Shown: positions 1-9,031 of the stretch, one piece after another | Numbering within the stretch: position 1 is the stretch's first letter | How the letters are laid out: every line of letters begins with the position of its first letter | Assembly: GCF_026278245.1 (NCBI RefSeq) | Contig: NZ_CP111079.1 | Span: 4,168,501-4,232,500, forward strand | Direction of reading: 5' to 3' | Length of the DNA stretch: 64,000 bases | Source: Pontibacter kalidii | GTDB taxonomy: Bacteria > Bacteroidota > Bacteroidia > Cytophagales > Hymenobacteraceae | Notes under the pieces: generated by a model | What the model was told of the DNA's origin: nothing | The model's database searches: none | What the model saw: the letters and a program-made list of their open reading frames with translations, nothing else | Translations under genes and position numbers: made by a program

Positions 1-548
1 CGCGGATCGGAGAACTGGCTGGCGTTGGCCTGGTGCATGGTGGTGGTCAGGCCGAGATCGGAGAGGCAGCCCAATGCCTTCAGCACGTCGGGGCTCAGGT
101 AAGTATCGAGCCGGTGCAGCGACTTCTGCAGGAACGTGCCGGCGGTGCCCTGGTAGAGCCGCGCGCTTTTCCGCAACGCCTCCCGCACCGCCTGCCCTGG
201 CACCCCCAGCTGCTGCTCGGCCTCCCCGGCAAACTTTCCGGCGTCGGCCCAGGCCTTTACGTGGCTGCCGTCGGGCCAGAAGTAGTGCGTGATCGGGTCG
301 AGGCGGGTGTAGCGGAAGTAGTCGGAGGGGGTACGGCCAGCCAGCGTGAACAGCTCATCCACCAGGTGCGGCAGCGTGAACAGCGAGGGGCCGGCATCGA
401 ATCTATACTTGCCCAGCCAGAACTCCTGCATCTTGCCGCCAAAAGTAGGGTTGGCCTCCAGCACCGTGACCTCATAGCCTTTCACGGCCAGGCGCACGGC
501 TGTGGCAATGCCTCCTATACCCGCCCCGATGATGGCTGCCTTCCTCAT
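1..548 (-). CDS. Carotenoid desaturase, CrtI/CrtD family (partial, C-terminus beyond window)
   Basis: The N-terminal 182 residues of an FAD-dependent carotenoid desaturase are visible; the gene starts at ATG 548 and runs off the left edge. The dinucleotide-binding motif GAGIGG sits at residues 8-13, the acidic residue expected to bind the FAD ribose is E31, GGKM is at 37-40 and DAGPSLFTLP at 51-60, all characteristic of phytoene-desaturase-type oxidoreductases. These enzymes insert double bonds into C40 carotenoids at the membrane. The YFWPDG stretch resembles Bacteroidota CrtD (1-hydroxycarotenoid 3,4-desaturase) more than CrtI, but the substrate cannot be decided from this part. An SRPBCC gene lies about 60 bp upstream on the same strand and may be co-transcribed. 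Family certain, subfamily inferred. Confidence 0.85.
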   Translation of the reverse strand, partial: MRKAAIIGAGIGGIATAVRLAVKGYEVTVLEANPTFGGKMQEFWLGKYRFDAGPSLFTLPHLVDELFTLAGRTPSDYFRYTRLDPITHYFWPDGSHVKAWADAGKFAGEAEQQLGVPGQAVREALRKSARLYQGTAGTFLQKSLHRLDTYLSPDVLKALGCLSDLGLTTTMHQANASQFSDP

Positions 549-608
549 ACTTTCCTATACGGCATTATACTTTTTGTGCAGTAAACTGATGGGGTGGGGG
601 AAAGGTTT

Positions 609-1049
609 TTATACTTTCCCGAACTCCCGCTGGTAAACCGGCTTCCGCATGCCGAACTGCACCTTCATGAGCGGGTAGAGCAGCAAATCCAGCGGTTTAA
701 AGCCGGTGCTGTACGTGATGATATCATGAATCACGGCGCCGCTGCCATTTTTGGAAACCAGGTGCTTGTGATGCCATACTTTTAGCGGCGGCGGCAGTTC
801 CTGGCCCTGGTCTACAAAGTACGCCTCGGTGCCGGTTATACTTCTCTCGGTGATCAGGCTGGTCCAGCGGAAGGATTTGATGCCGGTCTGCAGCTCTACC
901 GCCACCACATCGCCGGGCCCGGAGCCATCGAAGCGCAGCAGCTTTAGCCTGGGGTAGGGCGGGGAGAGCTTCCCGAACAGCTGCTCATCAAAGGCGTTGA
1001 ATACGCTGAGGTAGTCCTGGCTGACGTATGTGCTGAGGTGGAGCTGCAT
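609..1049 (-). CDS. SRPBCC-superfamily ligand-binding protein (146 aa)
   Basis: A 146-residue protein with the length and pattern of a single START/SRPBCC (polyketide cyclase-like) domain: an N-terminal strand, a mid-region with alternating hydrophobic strands (VVAVELQTG, FRWTSLI, AYFVDQG) and a long C-terminal helix region ending near VYQREFGKV. It has no signal peptide, so it is probably cytoplasmic. It sits directly upstream of the carotenoid desaturase on the same strand, with a gap of about 60 bp, so a role in handling carotenoids or other hydrophobic substrates is plausible, but this is inference from position. No catalytic residues can be assigned. Starts at ATG 1049. Confidence 0.7.
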   Translation of the reverse strand: MQLHLSTYVSQDYLSVFNAFDEQLFGKLSPPYPRLKLLRFDGSGPGDVVAVELQTGIKSFRWTSLITERSITGTEAYFVDQGQELPPPLKVWHHKHLVSKNGSGAVIHDIITYSTGFKPLDLLLYPLMKVQFGMRKPVYQREFGKV

Positions 1050-1191
1050 TTTGTAATTGATGAATTGTGTGATTGCTGGTTTTGCAGTGCCGGGTCAAAC
1101 CACCCCTACTCCTCCTTAACCAAGGAGGGGAGTTCTTACTTACTCCTTTCAACCACCTCCGGGCCTTAAAGTTATACTCCCATAAAAAAAG

Positions 1192-1225
1192 AAACGCCGC
1201 TGCATGTATACTTGCGGCGGCGTTT
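1192..1225 (-). terminator. Rho-independent terminator of the SNF2 helicase gene
   Basis: The stem AAACGCCGC (1192-1200) pairs with GCGGCGTTT (1217-1225). A run of A precedes it on the plus strand (1184-1190) and T follows it, so it could act in both directions. It lies 50 bp past the stop of the helicase gene, which reads leftward. The loop contains a TATACTT heptamer. Confidence 0.75.
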
Positions 1226-1276
1226 TTATACTTTCTACTGAAAAACAATTATCAATCAACAACCAACAATCAAGCC

Positions 1277-4201
1277 TTAACTCAGCAGGTTGTCAATATC
1301 CTCTTTGGTGAGGCTCTTGATCACGGTTTCGTCAGTGCTGATGAGGTCGGTAACGAGCCGTATCTTGCGGTTTTGCAGCGCCAGTATCTTTTCCTCCACC
1401 GTGTCCTTGGTGATGAACTTATAGGTGAACACCGTGTTCTGCTGCCCGATGCGGTGCGCGCGGTCTATGGCCTGCGCCTCTACGGCCGGGTTCCACCAGG
1501 GGTCAAGTATAAACACATAGTCGGCAGCAGTCAGGTTCAGGCCCACGCCACCGGCCTTCAGCGAGATCAGGAACACCTGTATACTTTCGTCTTTCTGGAA
1601 ACGCTCTACCTGCTCGTGGCGGTTCTTGGTGTTGCCGTCCAGGTAGGTATACGTTATCTCCCGCTTATCCAAGGACCTCTTAATGATCTCGAGGTGCTTC
1701 ACGAACTGACTGAATATCAAAACTTTATGCCCCTTACTTACCACATCCATGGTTTTATGGACCACTTCCTTCAGCTTGCCTGAGCTTCCTTCGTAGCCCG
1801 GATCGGTCATCAGGGGGTGGTTGGCGATCTGGCGCAGTTTGGTGAGGCCCTGCAAGAGCATGAACTGGGTGTTCCCCGGGCCGTTCTCCTCCAGGTTCGT
1901 CAGGATCTTGTTGCGGTAAAAGGACTTCGTTTCCTCATAGGCGTGCTCCTGCTCCTCCGTCATCTTGCAGAAGGTGGTACTCTCTATCTTTTCGGGCAGC
2001 TCCCGGGCCACCTGCGACTTGTGCCTGCGAAGTATAAACGGCTTGATGAGCGCGTGCAAACGGCGCGTTTTCTGCTCGTCCTTCTCCTTCTCGATCGGTT
2101 TGAGGAATTCGTTTCGGAAGAAGTGCTGTGAGCCCAGCAGGCCCGGGTTAATGAACGACATCTGCGCCCACAGATCCATGGTGCTGTTCTCCACTGGCGT
2201 GCCCGTAAGTATGAGCCGGTGCCGCGACTTCAGTTCCCTGACCGAGCGCGAGGTGTTGGAGTCGGGGTTTTTGATCGCCTGCGACTCATCCAGTATGATA
2301 TAATCGAAGTAGTAAGTTTTAAGCAGCTCCGCATCCAGACGCACAATGCCGTAGGAGGTCAGGACCACATCGTACTCCGAGAACAGCTCCACATTCTTCT
2401 CGCGGTAAGTGCCGGTGTAATTAAGTATGCGCAGGTTCGGCGTGAACTTCTGCGCCTCGTTCATCCAGTTGTAAACCAGCGAGGTGGGCATCACTAGCAG
2501 CGTGGCGCTTTCTGCCCCGTTTTCTTTGCGGTGCTGCAGCATGGCCAGCGTCTGCACGGTTTTACCCAGGCCCATGTCATCGGCCAGGCAGCCGCCGAAC
2601 TTATAGTTCTGCACAAAGTGCAGCCAGTTATAGCCTGCCTTCTGGTAAGGGCGCAGTTCTCCCCTAAAGCCGGCCGGCATGGGCTGGTCTTCTATGGTTT
2701 CGAACTCGCGCAGTTTTTCCAGCCTGCGGCTCATGGTTACTGTGGCCAGGTTGCCGTTCTGCAGGTCGTTCACCAGCGCCATGTGGTGCCTGCGCAGCGT
2801 CAGGTGCTCCTCCCCCTCGGCAAAGGCAAACAGCTCTATATATTGCGTAAACCACTCCTCCGGAATAATAGCCACCTGCCCGTTAGGAAGCATAAACTCG
2901 TTATTCTTGGTAAGGATGTTGTTCCTGAGCCTGATAAACGGAATCTCGAACTCGCCGAAGCGCACGGTGCCGTAGATATCAAACCAATCGTTTTTCTCCG
3001 TGATGCCTACATCCAGCGTAATGTCGCCGATAAAGTAGTTCTTCCCGTTTCGCTGGCTCTGCTGCACGGTAAAGCCTATTTCCTCCAGCCCCTGCAGGTT
3101 ACTGTTAAGCCACGAGAAAGCTGCGCTCTTCTCCAACACCGCATGGCCATCCTTTACCTCCAGGGAGCGCTTGCTCAATTCCTTCAAAAACTTCTTCTCG
3201 GTGCTCACGTCCCGTATCAGCTTGTGGAAAACATAGGAATCCGGGGTTTTCTCCATGCTCACGCTGACGCGCTTGGCCTCCCGTGTCTCCACCATGTAAT
3301 CGCCATACTTGAACGAAAGATCGAAGAGAATCCTGCTCTTTTCCTGATCAACGGTTTCCTCTCTGCCGGCCATCACGACGGGCGCCTCGGTGGCAGCTAT
3401 CTCCGAAAAAGTAAGATACGGGCTCGGCACATACTTCTCGTCCCGGATGTCGAAGCCTTTGGCATGTACGTCAAACTGCTCCACCAGCGGCGCCACAAAC
3501 TTGCTGTAGTAGTTCTCTTCTACCGAGCGGGGCACCACAATGAACTTCTTGTTCAGGAAGGGCTGCAGCTTTTTGCCGTCCACGTTCTTCTCAAAGCTGT
3601 ATACTTTGTCGTTCAGCAACAGCCAGGCGGGGGTGTGGCAGATCAGGGCCGCGTTCTTATACTGGAACTCGAGCTTCTGCCCGGCATACTTCACCGTCGG
3701 GAAATAGTGGGTGTTATCGTCGTTGCGCCTGAAATGAAACAGCACCGTGGCCCGCTCCCGGGCAATATGGATCTGGCGCCAGGCTGGGTCTCCGTCCTTG
3801 CCCATGATAAAGGTCATCTTGCCGTTGCGCAGCAGCTCCAGTATCTTACCCATCTGGGTCTGCATGTGCTTGCTGATAGCCTCCTGCAGCGCCTTGTCGC
3901 CTCTTTCGGAGTCGTATACTTTCAGGAAGAAATCGGCTGCGGAGAGCTTCTTCTTGGGAGAGAACTTTCTCAGCACAGCGTCCTGCTGTATCTGGTCCAT
4001 CAGGGCGATAAGCTTAAAATCATCGGCGTCAAGGCGCGCCTTAAACTCATCGGCATTTTTCGCCGAGATGTTCTGGTGTTGCAGGGTAAGTTGCCCTTTG
4101 GTGTTTACCTGTACCACATATGACTCAAACAGGTAACCCAGGTATTCGTGCTCGAAGAGCGAATAGACTACCTGAAAAGGCTGCGTGGTATAAACATTCA
4201 T
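1277..4201 (-). CDS. SNF2-family DEAD/DEAH helicase (974 aa)
   Basis: A large cytoplasmic SWI2/SNF2-type ATPase. The N-terminal half (about residues 1-510) is a bacterial SNF2-associated region without recognisable motifs. The two RecA-like lobes follow: Walker A DDMGLGKT near residues 540-548, the DEAH-equivalent LDESQAIKNP near 635-645, the C-terminal helicase lobe with SQFVKHLE near 830, GGVGLNLT, and motif VI with AIDRAHRIGQ near 910. These proteins use ATP to translocate on duplex DNA and remodel protein-DNA or polymerase complexes (RapA-like). Targets in Bacteroidota are not established. It is a single gene, not embedded in a recognisable defence operon (no DUF1998, phospholipase D or methylase neighbours). 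Starts at ATG 4201; the whole catalytic core is intact. Confidence 0.93.
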   Translation of the reverse strand: MNVYTTQPFQVVYSLFEHEYLGYLFESYVVQVNTKGQLTLQHQNISAKNADEFKARLDADDFKLIALMDQIQQDAVLRKFSPKKKLSAADFFLKVYDSERGDKALQEAISKHMQTQMGKILELLRNGKMTFIMGKDGDPAWRQIHIARERATVLFHFRRNDDNTHYFPTVKYAGQKLEFQYKNAALICHTPAWLLLNDKVYSFEKNVDGKKLQPFLNKKFIVVPRSVEENYYSKFVAPLVEQFDVHAKGFDIRDEKYVPSPYLTFSEIAATEAPVVMAGREETVDQEKSRILFDLSFKYGDYMVETREAKRVSVSMEKTPDSYVFHKLIRDVSTEKKFLKELSKRSLEVKDGHAVLEKSAAFSWLNSNLQGLEEIGFTVQQSQRNGKNYFIGDITLDVGITEKNDWFDIYGTVRFGEFEIPFIRLRNNILTKNNEFMLPNGQVAIIPEEWFTQYIELFAFAEGEEHLTLRRHHMALVNDLQNGNLATVTMSRRLEKLREFETIEDQPMPAGFRGELRPYQKAGYNWLHFVQNYKFGGCLADDMGLGKTVQTLAMLQHRKENGAESATLLVMPTSLVYNWMNEAQKFTPNLRILNYTGTYREKNVELFSEYDVVLTSYGIVRLDAELLKTYYFDYIILDESQAIKNPDSNTSRSVRELKSRHRLILTGTPVENSTMDLWAQMSFINPGLLGSQHFFRNEFLKPIEKEKDEQKTRRLHALIKPFILRRHKSQVARELPEKIESTTFCKMTEEQEHAYEETKSFYRNKILTNLEENGPGNTQFMLLQGLTKLRQIANHPLMTDPGYEGSSGKLKEVVHKTMDVVSKGHKVLIFSQFVKHLEIIKRSLDKREITYTYLDGNTKNRHEQVERFQKDESIQVFLISLKAGGVGLNLTAADYVFILDPWWNPAVEAQAIDRAHRIGQQNTVFTYKFITKDTVEEKILALQNRKIRLVTDLISTDETVIKSLTKEDIDNLLS

Positions 4202-4370
4202 GCCAAAGACATTTTAGGACTTCAAATTTACTTAAAAAGCCGCTCATTTCCTATCTAAAACATGCCCTTTGACTTGCACTTTTGTAAGACTAGCTAACTT
4301 TTTATGCTGAAACAGACACGCGCCTCAGATGTTTCTAAAGTCGAGAAATTGTACTGTGGCAGGGAAGAAC

Positions 4371-5594
4371 CTAGATGTTCTCGGTAACAGACATGGCCGC
4401 GGCCTTATTGGCCGGCCGGATAGATACCAGCAGCGTGATGACGATGATCGCCAGACCTGTAAAAACAAAGTCCGCCACCTCCATCTTTACCGGGTACGCC
4501 TCCACCACCGAGGTGGCCATACCCATGCTGACCAGGCCGAATGTTTGCTGCAGGTTGCCGATCAGCATGCCGATGGAAAGGCCGTAGGCAGCCCCGATGA
4601 AAGCCACCAACGCTCCCTCCAGCAGAAAGATGTTGCGGATGGTCTTGGCTGTGGCGCCCATGGAGGCAAGTATGGCAATGTCCTTCTTCTTATCGATAAC
4701 GAGCATGGAGAGGGAAAAGAAGATGTTAAGGGAGGCGATGCCAAGTATAAACGCGAAGGTGATGAACACGAACAGCTTCTCCACCTTCACGGCGCGCAGC
4801 AGGCTGGTGTGCTGCTCATCAGAGTTCTGCACTTTAAAGCCCTCGCCCAGTATTTGCTGCAGTTCGCGCTTCACCTGGTCTATACGGGCACTTTCGTCCA
4901 CCTTTATCTCCAGGGCAGTACGGCGGCGGCCATACTCCAGCAACTCCTCGGCAAAGTTGAGAGGCACAAATACGTAGGCATCGTCGTACTGGCGTTCTAT
5001 GGCAAAAATGCCGCCCGGCAGAATGTTGAGGCTGTTAAAGGAGCCCTCGGGGTTAAGCGGGTTGAACTTTACGTTGCGCGGGTAGAGGAACTGCATCGGC
5101 ACAAACTGGTTGCCTGGCCGGATAGAGAGCTGGTACTGCACACCACGCCCCACCAGGGCCCGGTAGGTCTTGTTAAAGTACAGGTCGCTGGAGCCTTCCA
5201 CTACCGAGGCACCGATCTCGTTCTGCTCAAAGAAGTTTTCGCTCACGCCCTTCACCTTCACCACCATCTGGCGCTCGTTGTAACGGAGCAGGGCATTATC
5301 CTCTATCACCTCCGATACCACGGCCACGCCCGGCGTGTTGCGGATGCGGTTCATGAACTCGGTATCCGTCTCAAAGGACTTGCCCTCTGCGGCCGTAATC
5401 TTCAGATCCGGGTCGAAGCTGGAGTAGATCTCACGGATCAGGTCTTCCAGGCCGTTGAACACCGACAGCACGATGATGAGCGCCGCCGAGCCCACGGCCA
5501 CCCCGATCATGGCAATATTGGAGATAATGCTGATGATGTTCCTCTTCTTCCTAGAGAAAAAATATCGCTTCGCTATGAGAAAAGGTACGTTCAT
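4371..5594 (-). CDS. LolC/LolE-type ABC transporter permease (407 aa)
   Basis: An inner-membrane permease of the FtsX/LolCE family, which with a LolD ATPase releases lipoproteins from the inner membrane for transport to the outer membrane. Topology is the classic one: a membrane segment at about residues 20-50, a large periplasmic MacB-like domain (about 50-270) and three C-terminal segments (about 272-300, 325-350, 375-395). Length matches LolC/E (about 400 aa). It follows the methyltransferase and rbfA on the same strand, an arrangement I recall from other Bacteroidota. Which of LolC or LolE it represents cannot be decided; many Bacteroidota use a single homodimeric LolF-like protein. No ATPase gene is adjacent. 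Confidence 0.85.
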   Translation of the reverse strand: MNVPFLIAKRYFFSRKKRNIISIISNIAMIGVAVGSAALIIVLSVFNGLEDLIREIYSSFDPDLKITAAEGKSFETDTEFMNRIRNTPGVAVVSEVIEDNALLRYNERQMVVKVKGVSENFFEQNEIGASVVEGSSDLYFNKTYRALVGRGVQYQLSIRPGNQFVPMQFLYPRNVKFNPLNPEGSFNSLNILPGGIFAIERQYDDAYVFVPLNFAEELLEYGRRRTALEIKVDESARIDQVKRELQQILGEGFKVQNSDEQHTSLLRAVKVEKLFVFITFAFILGIASLNIFFSLSMLVIDKKKDIAILASMGATAKTIRNIFLLEGALVAFIGAAYGLSIGMLIGNLQQTFGLVSMGMATSVVEAYPVKMEVADFVFTGLAIIVITLLVSIRPANKAAAMSVTENI

Positions 5595-5596
5595 CT

Positions 5597-5690
5597 TAAT
5601 TGTTTATTGTTGCTTGCTGATTGTTAAAAGGTAATATCGTTAAGCATTCTGGAGAACAAACAATTAACAATTTAACAAACAGCAATTAAA
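5597..5690. repeat. AT-rich imperfect inverted repeat in an operon spacer (TTGCTGATTGTTAA type)
   Basis: The spacer between the methyltransferase and permease genes contains copies of an ATTGTT/GCTGATTGTTAA word facing AACAATT/AACAGCAATTAA words. Closely similar spacers occur at 1243-1275, 20611-20735 and 57542-57612, so this is a dispersed intergenic family and not a local accident. Confidence 0.55.
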
Positions 5691-6500
5691 CTATTTCCAT
5701 GCCTTTACGATCAGGCCGGTGCCTGAAGGGTGCCTGCCATTCACGTCCAGCCAGTTCAGCACCAGGCTCACCGGGAAGGTAACCAGGTAGTAGAACGGCA
5801 ACAGCACGAAGAAAATTTTAGAGGCGTTCAGCATCAGTAGCGGGTATTTCATGGACAAACGCCATGACACCTGCCCGGGTTTGCCGTAGGAGTAGCGCGC
5901 CTGCACTTTGCTAAAGCCGGCCAGCCTCAGCTTGTCCTCTATCTCCCTGATGTTGTAGCCGTCGCGCACGTGCTCCTCGATAAATGAAGTCTCGTCGTCG
6001 CCGTGCACATCCGAGCCGCCCTGGTCTGAGGGTGTGGAAATGAGCAGCATGCCCCCGGGACGCAGTGAGGCCTGGAAGTTACGGAACACCTCCACATCCT
6101 CCAGAATGTGCTCCATCACATCCACCGAAAGGATAAGGTCGTAGCTCTCAGGCTCGCGGAACTTCACCAGGTCGGCAATTTTGAACAGCACGTTATGGCG
6201 GCCGATGTTGCGCATAAAGCGGTTACAGTCCGAGACCTGCTCCTCCTTCACATCTACGGCAAGTATGCGCCACTTGCTGCTCATGCCCGAGAGCTTGTAG
6301 GTATACTGCCCGAAGCCGGAGCCGGCATCCAGGATGTGCTGCTCGCTGCCGCGGCGATGAGCAGCCCACTCGTTCAGCTCTTTGTGCACGTGCCAGGCGC
6401 GCAGCAACAGCAGGTCCAGCAGGTTGTAAAATACACGGCGCAGGAACGGTGTCTTGTTGAACACATCGCCAAGCACGCGCTTTATAGGGTCGTACTGCAT
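5691..6500 (-). CDS. Class I SAM-dependent methyltransferase with C-terminal membrane segment (269 aa)
   Basis: The SAM-binding motif I is clear: HILDAGSGFGQYTYKLS at about residues 55-71, followed by AVDVKEEQ (motif II) and LILSVDVMEHI (motif IV). A hydrophobic stretch at about 228-253 suggests membrane association. The small-molecule or lipid substrate cannot be told; similar proteins sit in glycan and quinone clusters, but nothing here supports either. It lies between rbfA (about 22 bp upstream) and the LolC/E-like permease, all on the minus strand, so the three probably form an operon. Confidence 0.82.
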   Translation of the reverse strand: MQYDPIKRVLGDVFNKTPFLRRVFYNLLDLLLLRAWHVHKELNEWAAHRRGSEQHILDAGSGFGQYTYKLSGMSSKWRILAVDVKEEQVSDCNRFMRNIGRHNVLFKIADLVKFREPESYDLILSVDVMEHILEDVEVFRNFQASLRPGGMLLISTPSDQGGSDVHGDDETSFIEEHVRDGYNIREIEDKLRLAGFSKVQARYSYGKPGQVSWRLSMKYPLLMLNASKIFFVLLPFYYLVTFPVSLVLNWLDVNGRHPSGTGLIVKAWK

Positions 6501-6522
6501 AAGGGTGGTGTGCGGCCTGGGC

Positions 6523-6918
6523 CTACTTGTTAGGGTATGTTTCGTCGTCCTCGTCCTCCTCGCGGGGTGGCGGGATGTCTATGTTCTCGAACAGCTTGTC
6601 GATTTTGGCGGCATACTCAGCCGTATCATCCAGGTAGAAGATGAGTTCCGGGATGATGCGCACCTGGTTCTTGATGCGCTGCGCCAGCTGGTGGCGGATA
6701 GTTTTGGCGTTTACACGCACCTCCTGTAGCACAGCCTCGTTGTTCTGGGCCATCATGATGCTCAGGTATATTTTGGCCACACCCAGATCCGGCGACACGC
6801 GTACCACACTCACCGATATATAAGCGCCTCCAAACAGGTGCGGCACCTCTCTTTGAAAGATGTCTGCCAGCTCTTTTTGAATCAGGCGCGAGAATTTCTG
6901 TTGTCTTTTACTTTCCAT
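6523..6918 (-). CDS. rbfA: Ribosome-binding factor A
   Basis: A 131-residue RbfA, a KH-fold protein that binds the 30S subunit late in assembly and helps 16S rRNA 5'-end maturation. It begins MESKRQQKFSRLIQKEL, the usual RbfA N-terminus, which is why I take ATG 6918 over the ATG at 6930 four codons upstream. The body shows VSVVRVSPDL, the internal helix RHQLAQRIK and PELIFYLDDT, all family signatures. The C-terminal tail is acidic (EEDEDDE), common in Bacteroidota. First gene of a likely operon with the methyltransferase and the permease. Confidence 0.95.
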   Translation of the reverse strand: MESKRQQKFSRLIQKELADIFQREVPHLFGGAYISVSVVRVSPDLGVAKIYLSIMMAQNNEAVLQEVRVNAKTIRHQLAQRIKNQVRIIPELIFYLDDTAEYAAKIDKLFENIDIPPPREEDEDDETYPNK

Positions 6919-7127
6919 ACGAAGATGCAAATATCATATTAATTTCGCATTTTTACCCCAAAAGCGCCCTATTCATTTCGGGGAGGGCACCATACTTAGG
7001 CAAGCTGGGGCAAGGGCTTTTGCTGTTTTATCCCTAACTATCCCTTGCTGGGGTAACGTAAGACAGCTTTTATACTTGCCCGCGTGCTTTTTATACTTTA
7101 ATACCGTTTTTCTAACTCTGTCTTTCC

Positions 7128-8528
7128 TTGATAAGTTACTTCCGTAGCATACTGCCTTCACGCCTTTTCCTGTTGATTTTGCTGTTTATAGGGATACAGC
7201 TACCGCTGGTGCTGCTCGGCATCCGGCCAACTGCTCCTGAGCTGCTGCACATGCTGGTGGGGGAGCGCCTGGCCGACGGCTACAACATGTACCGTGATAT
7301 TTACGATAACACAGCACCCCTTTCGGCCCTAGTTTTCTGGCTGCTGGATGTGGTGGCAGGGCGCTCTTTTCTGGCGTACCGGCTTACGGCCATGGGGCTT
7401 ATACTCCTGCAGGCGCTACTCCTAAACAGCACCCTGAACCGCCACAACGTGTATGCCACCAAAAACTATCTGCCGGCGCTGCTGTACCTGGTCCTGGGTA
7501 GCCTCTCGTTTGAGTTTAACATGCTCACGCCACTGCTCATCGGCAACACGTTTCTTATACTTTCGCTGCCCTACATCATCACGCTTAACCGCGAGGGGTT
7601 TGATAACAACCGTCTTTTTGTGGGTGGTTTTATGCTGGGCCTGGCGGCCATGAGTTACCTGCCGCTGGCGGTGTTCCTGCTGGTGGGCGTTTTTGCCGTT
7701 ATCTTCTTTGCCTCCAACACCTTCCGTAGCACCATGCTCATGCTATGCGGCTTCCTTTTCCCGTATGCGGTGCTGATGACCTACTACATGTACACCAACA
7801 CTGCCCAGGAGTTTCTGGAGCTGCATCTGCTGCGTCCCTGGCACCTGCAGGTGGCCTTTCTACGTCCTCCTTCCGATGTGGCCAAGCTCATGATGATCCC
7901 GGGGTTTGTACTGATACTCTCCTTACTCAGCGCCGCTTCCTTGCCGCAGCGCCTCGTGTTCCAGGTTAAGTTTCAGCAACTGATGTGGGTGTGGCTGCTA
8001 ACGAGCCTGTTGGTCATTTTTACAAGGGATGAGATCTCGGTGGCCACCTTCGTGATTATACTTCCGCCGGTGGCCTACTTCGGGCAGTTCTTTTTCACCT
8101 CCAACCGCAAAGGCTGGATCCTGAACACCGTGTTCCTGGTGATGCTGGCGGTAGCGCTGCTGCTGCGCTACCGGCTCGTGCTGGGCATTAACCAGTTTAT
8201 GCAGATGGACGAATCGCCGTTGCTGCTGCCGGAGCAGAGCCCGGTGCCTATGCAAAGCAGCACGGTGCTTGTGCTGGGCAGCGACATCAGCTACTATATG
8301 CAGAACAAGCCGGTGACGCCATACCTAAACTGGAACCTGGCGCAGCGCCACTTCAGCAGATTAAACGAATACCAGGCCGTGTTCCAGTTGCACGAGAACT
8401 TCAGGCATGAGATGCCGCAGTACCTGGTGGATAAAACCGGGCTGATGCCAGAGCTCTCTTACAAATTGCCCGACACCTTCGGCAAGTATGAGGCGACAGG
8501 TGAGGCCGGGGTCTACAAGCTAAAATAA
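7128..8528 (+). CDS. Polytopic membrane protein, GT-C/PMT-like (466 aa)
   Basis: An inner-membrane protein with roughly ten hydrophobic segments. The region around residues 43-75 (GERLADGYNMYRDIYDNTAPL) resembles the first periplasmic loop of GT-C (PMT/ArnT-like) glycosyltransferases, in which acidic and aromatic residues bind a lipid-linked sugar donor, and the C-terminal roughly 100 residues are soluble. I do not see enough to assign a substrate, and it may be only a distant relative. TTG at 7128 is the only start that keeps the first membrane segment: an in-frame stop lies at 7113 and the first internal Met is about residue 43. It ends inside a strong convergent terminator. Confidence 0.65.
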   Translation: MISYFRSILPSRLFLLILLFIGIQLPLVLLGIRPTAPELLHMLVGERLADGYNMYRDIYDNTAPLSALVFWLLDVVAGRSFLAYRLTAMGLILLQALLLNSTLNRHNVYATKNYLPALLYLVLGSLSFEFNMLTPLLIGNTFLILSLPYIITLNREGFDNNRLFVGGFMLGLAAMSYLPLAVFLLVGVFAVIFFASNTFRSTMLMLCGFLFPYAVLMTYYMYTNTAQEFLELHLLRPWHLQVAFLRPPSDVAKLMMIPGFVLILSLLSAASLPQRLVFQVKFQQLMWVWLLTSLLVIFTRDEISVATFVIILPPVAYFGQFFFTSNRKGWILNTVFLVMLAVALLLRYRLVLGINQFMQMDESPLLLPEQSPVPMQSSTVLVLGSDISYYMQNKPVTPYLNWNLAQRHFSRLNEYQAVFQLHENFRHEMPQYLVDKTGLMPELSYKLPDTFGKYEATGEAGVYKLK

Positions 8529-8565
8529 GAACAGCCACTCTTTCCAGGGTGGCTGTTCTTATTTT
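8522..8565. terminator. Bidirectional terminator between convergent genes
   Basis: A perfect 17-bp stem: AAAATAAGAACAGCCAC (8522-8538) pairs with its complement at 8549-8565 around a 10-nt loop. A-rich and T-rich flanks are built into the stem, so it works from both sides. It serves the membrane protein gene from the left and rpiB from the right. The stop codon of the left gene (8526-8528) lies inside the stem. Confidence 0.9.
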
Positions 8566-8593
8566 AGCTTGATCTTATCTTAACCTGTTCGGT

Positions 8594-9031
8594 TTAGCAG
8601 GCGGCAATCTTATTTACCCTGTTCAGGTGGCGCCCGCCCTCAAAGGCAGTGCTCAGGAAAGTCTTTACCATTTCCCTGGCCACCTCCTCCGACACAAACC
8701 GGGCCGGTATGCACAGGACGTTAGCGTTGTTGTGCTCCCGCGCCAGCTTCGCCAGCTCAGGCAACCAGCAGAGCGCCGCGCGTATTTCCTGGTACTTGTT
8801 TGCTGTGATGGCCACACCATTGCCGCTTCCGCAGATCAGGATGCCGAAATCAGCCTCTTTGCTTGCCACAGCCTTTGCTAGCGGGTGCACGTGGTCCGGG
8901 TAATCTACAGAGGCATCAGAGTCAGGACCGAAATCCTGCACCTGGTGGCCAAGCTCCGCTAGCAGCCCCTTCAGCATGCTTTTATAAGTATAGCCGGCAT
9001 GGTCGCCGCCAATTGCAATATTAAGTCCCAT
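8594..9031 (-). CDS. rpiB: Ribose-5-phosphate isomerase B
   Basis: A 145-residue RpiB that interconverts ribose 5-phosphate and ribulose 5-phosphate in the pentose phosphate pathway. The signatures GGDHAGY (8-14), DYPDH (43-47) and ICGSGNG (66-72, catalytic Cys67) are intact. Its ATG overlaps the stop of tatC by one base (TAATG), which points to translational coupling. Last gene of the likely glyA-tatC-rpiB run before the convergent terminator. Confidence 0.95.
   Translation of the reverse strand: MGLNIAIGGDHAGYTYKSMLKGLLAELGHQVQDFGPDSDASVDYPDHVHPLAKAVASKEADFGILICGSGNGVAITANKYQEIRAALCWLPELAKLAREHNNANVLCIPARFVSEEVAREMVKTFLSTAFEGGRHLNRVNKIAAC

Noticed and set aside
988..1248. 86-codon minus-strand ORF between the SNF2 and SRPBCC genes
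   Set aside because: It crosses the terminator hairpin and overlaps the SRPBCC start in another frame; residues are random-like.
2531..4123. 530-codon ORF on the plus strand opposite the SNF2 helicase gene
   Set aside because: It is a shadow ORF caused by GC-rich codon positions in the real gene; it has no domain, and the helicase has all its motifs.
1277..4201. SNF2 helicase as part of an anti-phage system
   Set aside because: Its neighbours (SRPBCC protein, permease) do not fit any known defence operon such as DISARM or Dnd/Ssp.
4329..5627. 432-codon ORF opposite the LolC/E-like permease
   Set aside because: Antisense shadow; composition is His/Arg-rich without any recognisable motif.
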